Positions 7,911 to 15,110 of a stretch of 19,250 bases of DNA are shown piece by piece. Under the pieces are notes generated by a model. The model was given only the letters and a program-made list of their open reading frames with translations, searched no databases and was not told where the DNA came from. The position numbers were made by a program, and so were the translations under genes. Every line of letters begins with the position of its first letter. Within the stretch, counting starts at the first letter, position 1. This stretch comes from an uncultured Clostridia bacterium (GTDB lineage: Bacteria; Bacillota; Clostridia; Christensenellales; UBA1242): NCBI GenBank assembly GCA_944380695.1, contig CALWII010000027.1, positions 1 to 19,250 of the forward strand, in the 5' to 3' direction.

Positions 7911-8692
7911 CAACTTTTCAATTTAAAAAGAAATATGGCCAAAACTTTTTAAGTGACCCGAATTTATTGCGGGGTATTTGTTGTGATGCTGGTTTGACCT
8001 GTGATGACAATGTCCTTGAAATAGGCGCAGGAGCTGGTGCATTGACAAAACAAATCTGTTCTATTGCAAAAAATGTGGTCTCCTTTGAAATTGACAAACA
8101 GCTTGAAAATGTTTTGAGAGACCTGAATTGTAAAAATTTAACATTAATTTTTGAAGATGTTTTAAAGGTTCCAACAAATGAGATTGAGGCTTATTTTAAC
8201 GGAAGCTATAAGATAGTTGCTAATCTTCCATATTATATTACGACGCCAATCATTTTCAAATTTTTAAAAGAGGCAAAAAAACTTGTGTCTTTAACTATAA
8301 TGGTGCAAAAGGAAGTTGCTGAAAGAATCTGCGCAAAACCGGGCGAAAAAAATTATGGTTTATTAAGCGTTAGTTGTGCTTACTTTGGACAGGCTAACAT
8401 TATGAGAAATGTTTCCCGAAAAATGTTTTTCCCTCAACCAGATGTCGACTCTTGTGTTGTGAACTTGCAAATACAAAAAAAAGATGAAACAGTAAATCAA
8501 AAATTGTTTTTGGAAGTGATAAAAGCCTCATTTAAAAGTCGCAGAAAAACACTACTCAATAACTTGGCGGAGGCATTTAAATTAAAAAAATCAAAATTTA
8601 GCGAATTGAAATTTGACTTATCAAAAAGAGCAGAAGAATTGTCTGTTGATGAATTTATAAATTTGACCAAAGCAATTGAAAAAATTATTTAG
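7907..8692 (+). CDS. rsmA: 16S rRNA (adenine(1518)-N6/adenine(1519)-N6)-dimethyltransferase
   Basis: RsmA (KsgA), which dimethylates two adjacent adenosines in the 3' hairpin of 16S rRNA during small-subunit assembly. Landmarks are KKYGQNFL (8-15), SAM motif I VLEIGAGAGALT (36-47), the acidic EID after motif II (61-63) and the catalytic NLPYY (106-110), followed by the C-terminal helical domain with FKSRRKTLLNNL. The 261 residues are slightly short of the usual 270-290 but nothing essential is missing. Translation is coupled to tatD by the 4-base overlap. The stop codon overlaps the end of a small convergent gene on the minus strand by 8 bases. Confidence 0.94.
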   Translation: MTTFQFKKKYGQNFLSDPNLLRGICCDAGLTCDDNVLEIGAGAGALTKQICSIAKNVVSFEIDKQLENVLRDLNCKNLTLIFEDVLKVPTNEIEAYFNGSYKIVANLPYYITTPIIFKFLKEAKKLVSLTIMVQKEVAERICAKPGEKNYGLLSVSCAYFGQANIMRNVSRKMFFPQPDVDSCVVNLQIQKKDETVNQKLFLEVIKASFKSRRKTLLNNLAEAFKLKKSKFSELKFDLSKRAEELSVDEFINLTKAIEKII

Positions 8693-8846
8693 GTGGAAGA
8701 CTTGTTATCGTGTTAATCGAACAATATATATGCCATAGCAGTGATTTAAGCTCCGCTATTTCCCTCGGAGTTTTGTTTCGACAGAGTTCCACTGCAATGG
8801 CTGTTGAAAGGTAAACAAATTGGGTCGGTGGGATTTCGTTCATCAT
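8685..8846 (-). CDS. Small 53-aa helical protein, convergent with rsmA
   Basis: A short minus-strand frame that fills most of the gap between rsmA and the HD-domain gene. It has two adjacent ATG codons (8846 and 8843); an in-frame TGA just before 8846 sets the limit. The product (MMNEIPPTQFVYLSTAIAVE..., ending SLPPK) predicts two amphipathic helices joined by NKTPREI. The spacing, a hydrophobic first helix, a turn with PxEI, and a second helix ending in a Ser/Thr-rich tail, reminds me of short clostridial proteins of the DUF6774 type; that is from memory and not searched. It has ordinary codon use, unlike the K/I/N-rich random frames in the A/T-rich flank. No clear Shine-Dalgarno or promoter is seen. 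Its 3' end overlaps rsmA by 8 bases. Confidence 0.6.
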   Translation of the reverse strand: MMNEIPPTQFVYLSTAIAVELCRNKTPREIAELKSLLWHIYCSINTITSLPPK

Positions 8847-8925
8847 TCATTATTTATGTTATTTCTTTTCGCAAGTTTACTTATTTTAATTTTTTTAATT
8901 TTTGTATGCTTCATAGTGTAAATCT

Positions 8926-8955
8926 TTATACAAAATAATTTTTTTATGCTATACT
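8926..8955 (+). promoter_or_regulatory. Extended -10 promoter for the HD-domain gene
   Basis: TGCTATACT (8947-8955) is a good extended -10. The best -35 is a weak TTATAC at 8926-8931, 18 bases upstream. A Shine-Dalgarno AAAGGTG follows about 11 bases before the ATG at 8979. Confidence 0.5.
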
Positions 8956-8978
8956 GAAACATAAAAGGTGAATTTATT

Positions 8979-9569
8979 ATGGAAAATAACGACAGAGATT
9001 TTAAGCAGGAATTTTTAGATATCTTTTTTGATAATATAGATCGTGATGGAGCCGACAAACTTTTAGAGTGGTTGGAGCGTTCAGATTTTTTCACAGCACC
9101 AGCCAGCACAAAGCATCATAGTTGCCAACAAGGTGGACTTTGTATGCATTCTGTTTTGGTTTATTACAGATTTTTAAAAATTTTAAATGCCGAGTTTGGC
9201 AATAAGTGGCAACAGAAAATAAGCACAGAAAGTGTGGCAATTATCTCGCTGCTACACGATGTGTGCAAAGTTGGTTATTATGTTACCGACTTTAAAAATG
9301 TGAAAGATGAAAATGGAGTGTGGCAAAAGGTTCCTTATTTTAGAGTAGAGGACACGCTTCCTTATGGACACGGAGAAAAAAGCGTTTATATAATAAGTTC
9401 GTTTATAAAGCTTTCACGAGAAGAGGCAATGGCTATAAATTGGCATATGGGCGCTTTCGATGAGAGAGCAAAAAGTGGCATTCTTTCACAAGCTTTCAGG
9501 AATTACCCGATTGCATTATTATTTCATATAGCTGATTTGCAATCCACATATATGGATGAAAAGATTTAA
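8979..9569 (+). CDS. HD-domain phosphohydrolase
   Basis: Cytosolic HD-superfamily protein of 196 residues. The metal-binding pattern is complete: His57 (GGLCMHS), His93-Asp94 (LLHDVCK), His131 (LPYGHGEKS), His156 (INWHMGAFD) and Asp186 (HIADLQSTY). The spacing and the NWHMGAFD and HIADL motifs are those of small stand-alone HD hydrolases frequent in Firmicutes and their phages; the substrate is unknown and could be a nucleotide or a nucleic-acid end. It is transcribed alone from an extended -10 promoter. A/T-rich palindromes follow, but I see no convincing terminator. It may sit here by chance next to the membrane-protein cluster. Confidence 0.85.
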   Translation: MENNDRDFKQEFLDIFFDNIDRDGADKLLEWLERSDFFTAPASTKHHSCQQGGLCMHSVLVYYRFLKILNAEFGNKWQQKISTESVAIISLLHDVCKVGYYVTDFKNVKDENGVWQKVPYFRVEDTLPYGHGEKSVYIISSFIKLSREEAMAINWHMGAFDERAKSGILSQAFRNYPIALLFHIADLQSTYMDEKI

Positions 9570-9589
9570 TTTTTAAAATTACATATCAG

Positions 9590-9606
9590 AAGCTTTATAA
9601 AAGCTT
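9590..9606. repeat. Short inverted repeat downstream of the HD-domain gene
   Basis: AAGCTTT-ATA-AAAGCTT is a perfect 7-bp inverted repeat with a 3-base loop. No T-tract follows on the plus strand, so it is not a standard terminator for the HD gene. The rest of the gap up to the promoter at 9778 is A/T-rich, and I see no gene in it. Confidence 0.5.
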
Positions 9607-9777
9607 ATCAATAAAAATAATAAAGTTCAACAAATATTATTTTTACAGTTATGGATTTTGAATTTTTAAATCATTAGTGCGATGGCGGGATTTTGATTGC
9701 AAAAATATTTAATCAAGAGATTGACTTAAATGAAACTTTGTCTTTTTCAATATTTTTTAAAAAAATAGAAAACCCTA

Positions 9778-9806
9778 TTGACAAATGTATCAATTTTGTT
9801 TATAAT
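9778..9806 (+). promoter_or_regulatory. Consensus sigma-A promoter for the 753-aa gene
   Basis: TTGACA (9778-9783), 17 bases, TATAAT (9801-9806): a full consensus promoter. AAGGAGGAG at 9823-9831 follows, 6 bases before the ATG. This is the strongest set of expression signals in the window. Confidence 0.9.
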
Positions 9807-9837
9807 TTTACAAACAATCATTAAGGAGGAGAAAAAT

Positions 9838-12099
9838 ATGGGTAGAATAGGTTATGTTGGTGGGGGGGCTTCATATTCAGGTGCATTTACTGAAGAGTTA
9901 GAAAAAGTAGAAGATTATGTCAAAAACTGTCTTGCTGAAGCAGATTCATATTGGGTCCTTCGGGGGAAAGGGAAGTTTAAGGACAGTTGCAATGAATTGC
10001 TTGATCAAATAAAAAATGTTAGAAGACTATTGGACGACGCTTGTTTTAATTTGTCCGGTTCTTGGGGCGAAATTGGTAGAGTTTTGCGCGAGTATAATGA
10101 CGCTGTTAAAGAATTTAATACTAAACTGGATGCTGTAGTAAGAGAAGGCTTTACTCTCCCGACAGTTTCTTCGCCAGCAACATTTATTGTACCACCTGGT
10201 GGGAAAATTGCTGAGATTAAGAAAGGGGTGCTTGAAAAAAATGTGCTTCTTGCTAATGTTGAAACTCATGCGAAGAGTTCAGGAGACATCGCAGATGTTT
10301 TGGAAAAAACAAAAGAGGCGATAGAGAAGGCTAAAAATAAAGAAGATGCAGATGCTTCAACATCAACAACAGAGTGGGAAAAGAAAAAGCACGAGACTTT
10401 TGCGAAGATTTATGGAAAAGAATTCGATGTGGCAAAAGAAGACAAAGAGACCGTTGAGAAGTGTGTCGATGATTTTGAAGCCTTGCAAAGAAAGTTGAAG
10501 GATTTAAGAGGCACCGAAACTGACATTGACAGTACTCTTGATAAAATAAAAAACAAAGCTGCTTCGATTTTCGATACATTGTCTAACCTTTTTGCAAACA
10601 AAGGTCGAAACCCAATATTGCAGAGAAAATATTTAAAAAGGGTAAAAGAATGCGCAGAAGGCTTGGGTGCATCCGGCGTAACAACTTTGCTGTCAGCCGG
10701 AACTGATAGTCTTTCGAGCGATGCTGACTGGGCGCAGTGCAATGTGGATTATGGAGAGTTTTTCCTATCTCATGGATCATATTATGGGTTTATTAATTAC
10801 TTGCTAGGCCGAAAGAATAGAGTGGAAGCTGACAACGGAAATTTGGAACCTATGAAATCAACCGCCAGAGGCAGAAAAAAGAAAAAAATTCAAGCAAAAA
10901 TAAAGATTAACGGCCAGTATATTACTGAATTAGAAAAAGAAATCAGAGCAATTAAAACGGCTGTTTTGAAGGGATTCGAAATAATTGAAAAAGCCTACAC
11001 TTCAAGCAAAGATGATTTGAAGAGAGACGGAAAACATTTTTACAATCCTTTTAATGAAGAGAAGTTGGATGCTGGTGAGAAATTAGAATTAATAATTTCT
11101 GACTTTTTATTCAACAATAAATATAATGTGTCTTATAAAAACAATTATTTTAGAGGTATCCACGGCGATGTTCCTACTTCGCCAGATGAGCTTTATGAAA
11201 TTTATAAAAGTGCACAAAAAGCAACAAAAAGATCTGTTATTAAAAAAAATATAATAATAGCAGTTGCTATAATAGCCGGTGCTACACTACTCGCAGGTGG
11301 CGTGCATGATATAGCACAAGCTATCAAAGACCACGGGCAAACCACAGTTGATGGGGACTCAAATTCTTCGCAAATACAAAGCCCAACGGAAAACGAAACT
11401 TTTGAAAAGATAGATTTCAATTTTAGTGGTGAACAATTAAAAGATATTAAAAGCGATCTTGTAAATTCGAACATTATTCTTTCTAGCACCGAGATAAATG
11501 GAGTTAAAGAAATTGCATATACAGAAGACGGTTGCTATTTGTACTTGATTTCATCAGATAACAAAATTATAGAAATTAAAAGTGCGACTACGAAGGAAGA
11601 TCTTCAGGTGTTAGACAATGGCCAATATACTGCCAAAGATTTGGTGGATGTTGTTATCGCTGGGGTTAACTCTCGTTCGGCAAAAAGAAATCTTATTGGT
11701 ATAAACACCCAATATCCAGAGCTTGCAGGTAGTGTTTTGGCACATATTGATGAAAAAGATGTTGATCTTTATGCTTATGTTGACAATACTCATAGCAGAC
11801 AAGGAGATTCTGGTTCAGTTGATGTGGTAGTTTTTGGTAAATCAACGACCTATGTTTTTGAAGATGTCGTATCCTACAAAACTAGTGAAGGGTTCACAAT
11901 TGGCTCGCAAGCAGAATTGCTGACGAGTATCAATAACGATTTGGCTAACAAGTCGACTAATTTTTCTGGAACTATTGATTACAACTTCTCTGCACCTAGT
12001 TCAAGTATGGCGAGTGCTTCAATAAAAGATACGGTTGATGATTTAATAGCTTTGATGCCAGAAGAGTCTGATCAAATCGGCAACGCGTTAGGAAGATAA
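9838..12099 (+). CDS. Large single-pass membrane protein with coiled coils, function unknown
   Basis: Not recognised. The start is the ATG at 9838, 6 bases after AAGGAGGAG; the frame runs back to a TTG at 9778, but that codon is part of the -35 box. The product has 753 residues. Residues 15-105 form a helical hairpin with a WG-containing turn (LSGSWGEIGRVLREYND, 72-88) that loosely recalls WXG100/LXG proteins. Residues 125-270 and 355-395 are rich in Lys/Glu heptads and probably coiled. A Lys/Arg stretch (345-350) and a second basic patch precede one membrane segment (about 471-489), giving a predicted cytoplasmic N-terminus. The last 260 residues are then outside: a Ser/Asn/Thr linker and an alpha/beta domain with alternating strands, containing FNFSG (527) and YNFSA (715). 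It is a monocistronic unit ended by a strong terminator, just upstream of three paralogous membrane proteins. Confidence 0.85.
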   Translation: MGRIGYVGGGASYSGAFTEELEKVEDYVKNCLAEADSYWVLRGKGKFKDSCNELLDQIKNVRRLLDDACFNLSGSWGEIGRVLREYNDAVKEFNTKLDAVVREGFTLPTVSSPATFIVPPGGKIAEIKKGVLEKNVLLANVETHAKSSGDIADVLEKTKEAIEKAKNKEDADASTSTTEWEKKKHETFAKIYGKEFDVAKEDKETVEKCVDDFEALQRKLKDLRGTETDIDSTLDKIKNKAASIFDTLSNLFANKGRNPILQRKYLKRVKECAEGLGASGVTTLLSAGTDSLSSDADWAQCNVDYGEFFLSHGSYYGFINYLLGRKNRVEADNGNLEPMKSTARGRKKKKIQAKIKINGQYITELEKEIRAIKTAVLKGFEIIEKAYTSSKDDLKRDGKHFYNPFNEEKLDAGEKLELIISDFLFNNKYNVSYKNNYFRGIHGDVPTSPDELYEIYKSAQKATKRSVIKKNIIIAVAIIAGATLLAGGVHDIAQAIKDHGQTTVDGDSNSSQIQSPTENETFEKIDFNFSGEQLKDIKSDLVNSNIILSSTEINGVKEIAYTEDGCYLYLISSDNKIIEIKSATTKEDLQVLDNGQYTAKDLVDVVIAGVNSRSAKRNLIGINTQYPELAGSVLAHIDEKDVDLYAYVDNTHSRQGDSGSVDVVVFGKSTTYVFEDVVSYKTSEGFTIGSQAELLTSINNDLANKSTNFSGTIDYNFSAPSSSMASASIKDTVDDLIALMPEESDQIGNALGR

Positions 12100-12163
12100 A
12101 ATATTTATAAAATAAGTTTTTTTAAAACTTGTCAAGCACATTTTAATTGCTATTTTTAAAAAC

Positions 12164-12195
12164 AAAAAAACCGAACAATGTGTTCGGTTTTTTTT
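12164..12195. terminator. Bidirectional terminator between the 753-aa gene and tRNA-Ala
   Basis: CCGAACA (12171-12177) pairs with TGTTCGG (12181-12187) around the 3-base loop ATG, extended by a run of A before and T after. The A-stem-T symmetry lets it work in both directions: for the 753-aa gene on the plus strand and for tRNA-Ala on the minus strand. The T run ends where the encoded CCA of the tRNA begins. Confidence 0.92.
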
Positions 12196-12271
12196 GGTGG
12201 AGAATATCGGAATCGAACCGATGACCTCCTGCTTGCAAGGCAGGCGCTCTAGCCAGCTGAGCTAATCCCCC
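12195..12271 (-). tRNA. tRNA-Ala (anticodon TGC), CCA encoded
   Basis: The complement folds as a full cloverleaf of 77 bases. The acceptor stem is GGGGGAT with ATTCTCC, and includes a G3-U70 wobble pair, the identity element of alanine tRNA. The anticodon arm is CCTGC-CTTGCAA-GCAGG, giving anticodon TGC. The T arm is ATCGG-TTCGATT-CCGAT. Discriminator A is followed by an encoded CCA. It has its own promoter and terminator and is not part of an rRNA operon here. Confidence 0.97.
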
Positions 12272-12289
12272 GTAGTTCAATGCTTTGTA

Positions 12290-12318
12290 AATATAACACA
12301 CAAAATTTGTTTTGTCAA
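12290..12318 (-). promoter_or_regulatory. Promoter of tRNA-Ala
   Basis: On the minus strand TTGACA (12313-12318) is separated by 17 bases from TATATT (12290-12295). The predicted start is about 12 bases before the tRNA 5' end at 12271. Between this promoter and the one at 12463 (12319-12462) I see only A/T-rich sequence. Confidence 0.85.
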
Positions 12319-12462
12319 GGATTTTTTAATACTTTTAAAAAATATATTTGTTTGTAAACGCTTCAAATTCTGTGTAGTCTTTTTTTATTTTACTATAATA
12401 AGCTTTAAAATTTAATTAATTTAATCGAGTTAATTTTTTCAATGTTTTTTTTACGAAAAATG

Positions 12463-12491
12463 TTGGCTTTTGTAATTTATTTTGCTATAAT
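12463..12491 (+). promoter_or_regulatory. Extended -10 promoter for the first VirB6-like gene
   Basis: TTGGCT (12463-12468), 17 bases, then TATAAT (12486-12491) preceded by TGC, an extended -10. It leaves a 5' leader of about 78 bases before the GTG at 12576. The leader shows no recognisable riboswitch or hairpin. Confidence 0.8.
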
Positions 12492-12575
12492 GTAAAAAAT
12501 ATATAATACATCTATATAAAGAATTAGAGTATAGCTTCGATTAATTAAGTGCCAAATTATATTTAGGAGTCGTGG

Positions 12576-15086
12576 GTGAAAAGTTTATTGCTTGAAGGTT
12601 TCTGGACGCAAATAACTGATTTCATAACTGGGTTTTTTGCTTTAATACCTCAGTTTATGTATTTCTTTTACACCTGTATTGCTAGCTTGGTCGATTTGTG
12701 CCAAGTCTTGATGCGTAAACTTGCCGGACTTGATGCCTATTATGTCAATGGGGCAGAGGTTGAGGGAGATGTTTTGAGTAGCATTGTTAACAATATTTTG
12801 GGACTCAATGGTACTTATTCTGCGCTTACAACAGTTTTTTGGTCACTTGTTATTTTCGGAGTTATAGTATTAATTATAACTGTCATTATTTCCATCATAA
12901 AATCTCAATATAATTATGATTCAAAAAAATCTCATCCAAAATTTATTATTGGTCAGGCTTTAAAGGCTTTGGCCAATTTTGCTGTTGTTCCTATTTGCGT
13001 TATTTTTGGAATTTTACTATCTAATGTGCTTTTACAAGCTTTAGATGACATAACTTCTCAAAGTTCCGATGCCAAATTAGAACAGATTTATGCGAGCTCA
13101 TCTGCATCTTACAATACCTATTTTTCTGCAAGTGAGGGCGAAAATGAGAGACTTACATATTATTCTTTTGATTTTTTTGGCTCAAACATTCCTACTGCAC
13201 ACCAAACATTTTCAGGTATGATTTTTCAATCAGCTGCTTACGAATGCAATAGAGTCAGGTATGGTGGGTTTTCTGCTGAAAAGGCCGGAGATGCTTGGTC
13301 AGATTTGGGAATTTTTAATTCAAATTTATCATCTGATGACGAAAAAACAGAAGCTGTGGCAAGTATGATTGACTTTGCCTTTGCCAATAACTTAAAAACA
13401 GTTGAACGACATACTGCAAGCGTATTAAAATCCGAATCCGCCTTGCTTATTTCCTCTTTTAGATATTTGCAAAGCGCAGTTTGGTATTTAGGTACGATAA
13501 ATTTTAACAATTTCTCCAAATATAATGTAGGGCTTGTTTGGTATTATTACAACCTCTGGTCTTTTAATTTCCTCGTTGGCTTTGTTGCAATTATTTTTGC
13601 CCTGTCAATTATGGGTTCAATTGTTTTGGGCTTAATGGCGAGAATTGTTGAGTGCGTCGCTTTATTTTTAGTTTATGGACCGGTCATTGGCGTAACGCCA
13701 CTTGATAACGGATCGGCATATAAATCTTGGAAAAAAACTTTTATAGAAGATGTTTTATTAGCTTTTAGTTCAGTTATCGGTTTTAATTTGCTGTTCCTAT
13801 TTCTTCCTTATTTTCAAGCCATTTCTTTCTTTTCTGCAAGCAAACCAGTTCTCAACTACATAATGAACACCATTGTCATTCTTATTTTGCTTTCAGCCAT
13901 TAAAAGTTTAATTGGTTTGCTTTCGTCTTTCACCGGGGGTGGAGATGCGACTAACAAAGGTTCATCAGTCAAAAGTGAATTGGGGAAACCTTTAAAAAGT
14001 GCTATTGGCAAAACCGCAACACTTGCAGTCGTTGGTGCAAAGGTTATGAAATTTATTCCTGGATTGAATGCGGTGGGTGGCGCTATTTCTAAACTATCAA
14101 AAAAAGTCTCTGATAAATTTAAACAATATGCAAAAAACAGAGCCGCTGGTGGCAAGACAACCCCTGTTTCTCAATCCATTTATGACAATATTCTAGGCGA
14201 AAATCAAAAAGAGCAAGAAAATTTAGAAAATGAAAACAAAAACTTGAAAGACGAACTCGCAAAAGAGACAAAATCCGAAGACGATTATAGAAAAGCTGAA
14301 GCGGATGAAATGGCCGCCGCCGACAGAGACAATGTTGCAGCAACAGGAGCTCGTGCCAGAGAAGACTCGTATCGGGAGAAGGCTAACAGGTTTGAAGCTG
14401 AACTCGATGACATAAACAGGCAGATTGCAGACAAAGAAAGAGAACTCAGAATGGCTGTAGATCTTGCCGAAAAGCGTAGATTGGGCGCAGAAATACGAAA
14501 TTTAACAAGAAGAAAAAACAATAGGACATCAGATAGAGATGTTTACAGAAGTTTGCAGGAAAGCGCTAAACGACACGCAGAGAAATTCGAAGCATCTATG
14601 ACTCATCATCGTGAACAGGCTGCATTTTTTGGAGGTCAAGCCGACCGTCTAAGAGAAATTAATGATAAAATTGCTGGGAACGAGAGCAGAATCGAAGCTT
14701 TAAAACAGGAAAGAGAAGCTATGCCTGATCGATATAAAGTTGTTGATTCACCTCATAACAGAAAAATCCTCAAAGACACCGTGAACATAGGAGGCCAAGT
14801 CATAAGGACAGCGGGGTCAGTTATCGGATTTAATGAGTTTTTTAAAGCTTTAAAATCTGAAACAGAGGCGATTGATTCTGCAAAAATCGTTTTTCGAGAT
14901 TTCGCACAAACCGTGTTGGGAAGAGATGTTTCGCAGAAAAAGACTTTCATAACTTCCAAAGAGGCAGAAAAAGTTGAAAAAAGTGAGAAAAAACAAAGAA
15001 AAACATTATCTCTTCACACTGTAAGTGATTCAATGAGACGACAAGCAGAAGCATTAAGTCAAGCTTTGAGAGATATAAAAAAGTAA
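12576..15086 (+). CDS. Polytopic VirB6/TrbL-like membrane protein, paralog 1, coiled-coil tail
   Basis: First of three tandem paralogs, 836 residues. The GTG start is 6 bases after AGGAG. Membrane segments are about 16-45, 85-108, 128-156, 326-349, 350-374, 394-412 and 426-448. Between segments 3 and 4 lies an exported loop (157-325) with SFDFFG, TFSGMIF, ECNRVRYGG and MIDFAF, ending in SKYNVGLVWYYYNLW. The loop PLDNGSAYKSW (375-385) and the following Gly/Ala-rich stretch (454-505) are typical in style of VirB6/TrbL channel subunits of Gram-positive conjugation systems; the assignment is by architecture only. Residues 540-720 are a long Glu/Arg/Lys coiled coil not shared with paralog 2. After it comes a motif common to paralogs 1 and 2 (GSVIGF, then RDFAQ, then ITSK; 747-795). 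Paralog 2 follows after 24 bases. Confidence 0.9.
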   Translation: MKSLLLEGFWTQITDFITGFFALIPQFMYFFYTCIASLVDLCQVLMRKLAGLDAYYVNGAEVEGDVLSSIVNNILGLNGTYSALTTVFWSLVIFGVIVLIITVIISIIKSQYNYDSKKSHPKFIIGQALKALANFAVVPICVIFGILLSNVLLQALDDITSQSSDAKLEQIYASSSASYNTYFSASEGENERLTYYSFDFFGSNIPTAHQTFSGMIFQSAAYECNRVRYGGFSAEKAGDAWSDLGIFNSNLSSDDEKTEAVASMIDFAFANNLKTVERHTASVLKSESALLISSFRYLQSAVWYLGTINFNNFSKYNVGLVWYYYNLWSFNFLVGFVAIIFALSIMGSIVLGLMARIVECVALFLVYGPVIGVTPLDNGSAYKSWKKTFIEDVLLAFSSVIGFNLLFLFLPYFQAISFFSASKPVLNYIMNTIVILILLSAIKSLIGLLSSFTGGGDATNKGSSVKSELGKPLKSAIGKTATLAVVGAKVMKFIPGLNAVGGAISKLSKKVSDKFKQYAKNRAAGGKTTPVSQSIYDNILGENQKEQENLENENKNLKDELAKETKSEDDYRKAEADEMAAADRDNVAATGARAREDSYREKANRFEAELDDINRQIADKERELRMAVDLAEKRRLGAEIRNLTRRKNNRTSDRDVYRSLQESAKRHAEKFEASMTHHREQAAFFGGQADRLREINDKIAGNESRIEALKQEREAMPDRYKVVDSPHNRKILKDTVNIGGQVIRTAGSVIGFNEFFKALKSETEAIDSAKIVFRDFAQTVLGRDVSQKKTFITSKEAEKVEKSEKKQRKTLSLHTVSDSMRRQAEALSQALRDIKK

Positions 15087-15110
15087 AAAAATAATTAAAA
15101 GGAGCAATGC

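Noticed and set aside
8847..9109. Minus-strand frame of 88 residues overlapping the HD-domain gene start
   Set aside because: The first half is the antisense of a clear HD-domain gene and the rest is K/I/N-rich, as expected of random A/T-rich DNA. Its stop merely touches the ATG of the 53-aa gene.
9590..9606. The AAGCTTT inverted repeat as terminator of the HD-domain gene
   Set aside because: No run of T follows the stem on the plus strand and the stem is A/T-rich; listed only as a repeat.
9778..9837. N-terminal extension of the 753-aa protein from a TTG at 9778
   Set aside because: The TTG is part of the -35 TTGACA and the extension covers the -10 and the Shine-Dalgarno; the ATG at 9838 has a perfect ribosome binding site.
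9838..10140. Assignment of the 753-aa protein to the type VII (WXG100/LXG) substrates
   Set aside because: The WG turn and helical hairpin are suggestive, but the protein has a central membrane segment, is much longer than WXG100 proteins, and no EssC-type ATPase is nearby. Kept only as a hint.
12195..12271. tRNA-Ala as attachment site of an integrated conjugative element carrying the VirB6-like genes
   Set aside because: Integration normally occurs at the 3' end of the tRNA, which here faces the 753-aa gene and a terminator, not the three paralogs. No integrase and no repeated tRNA 3' end were seen in the window.
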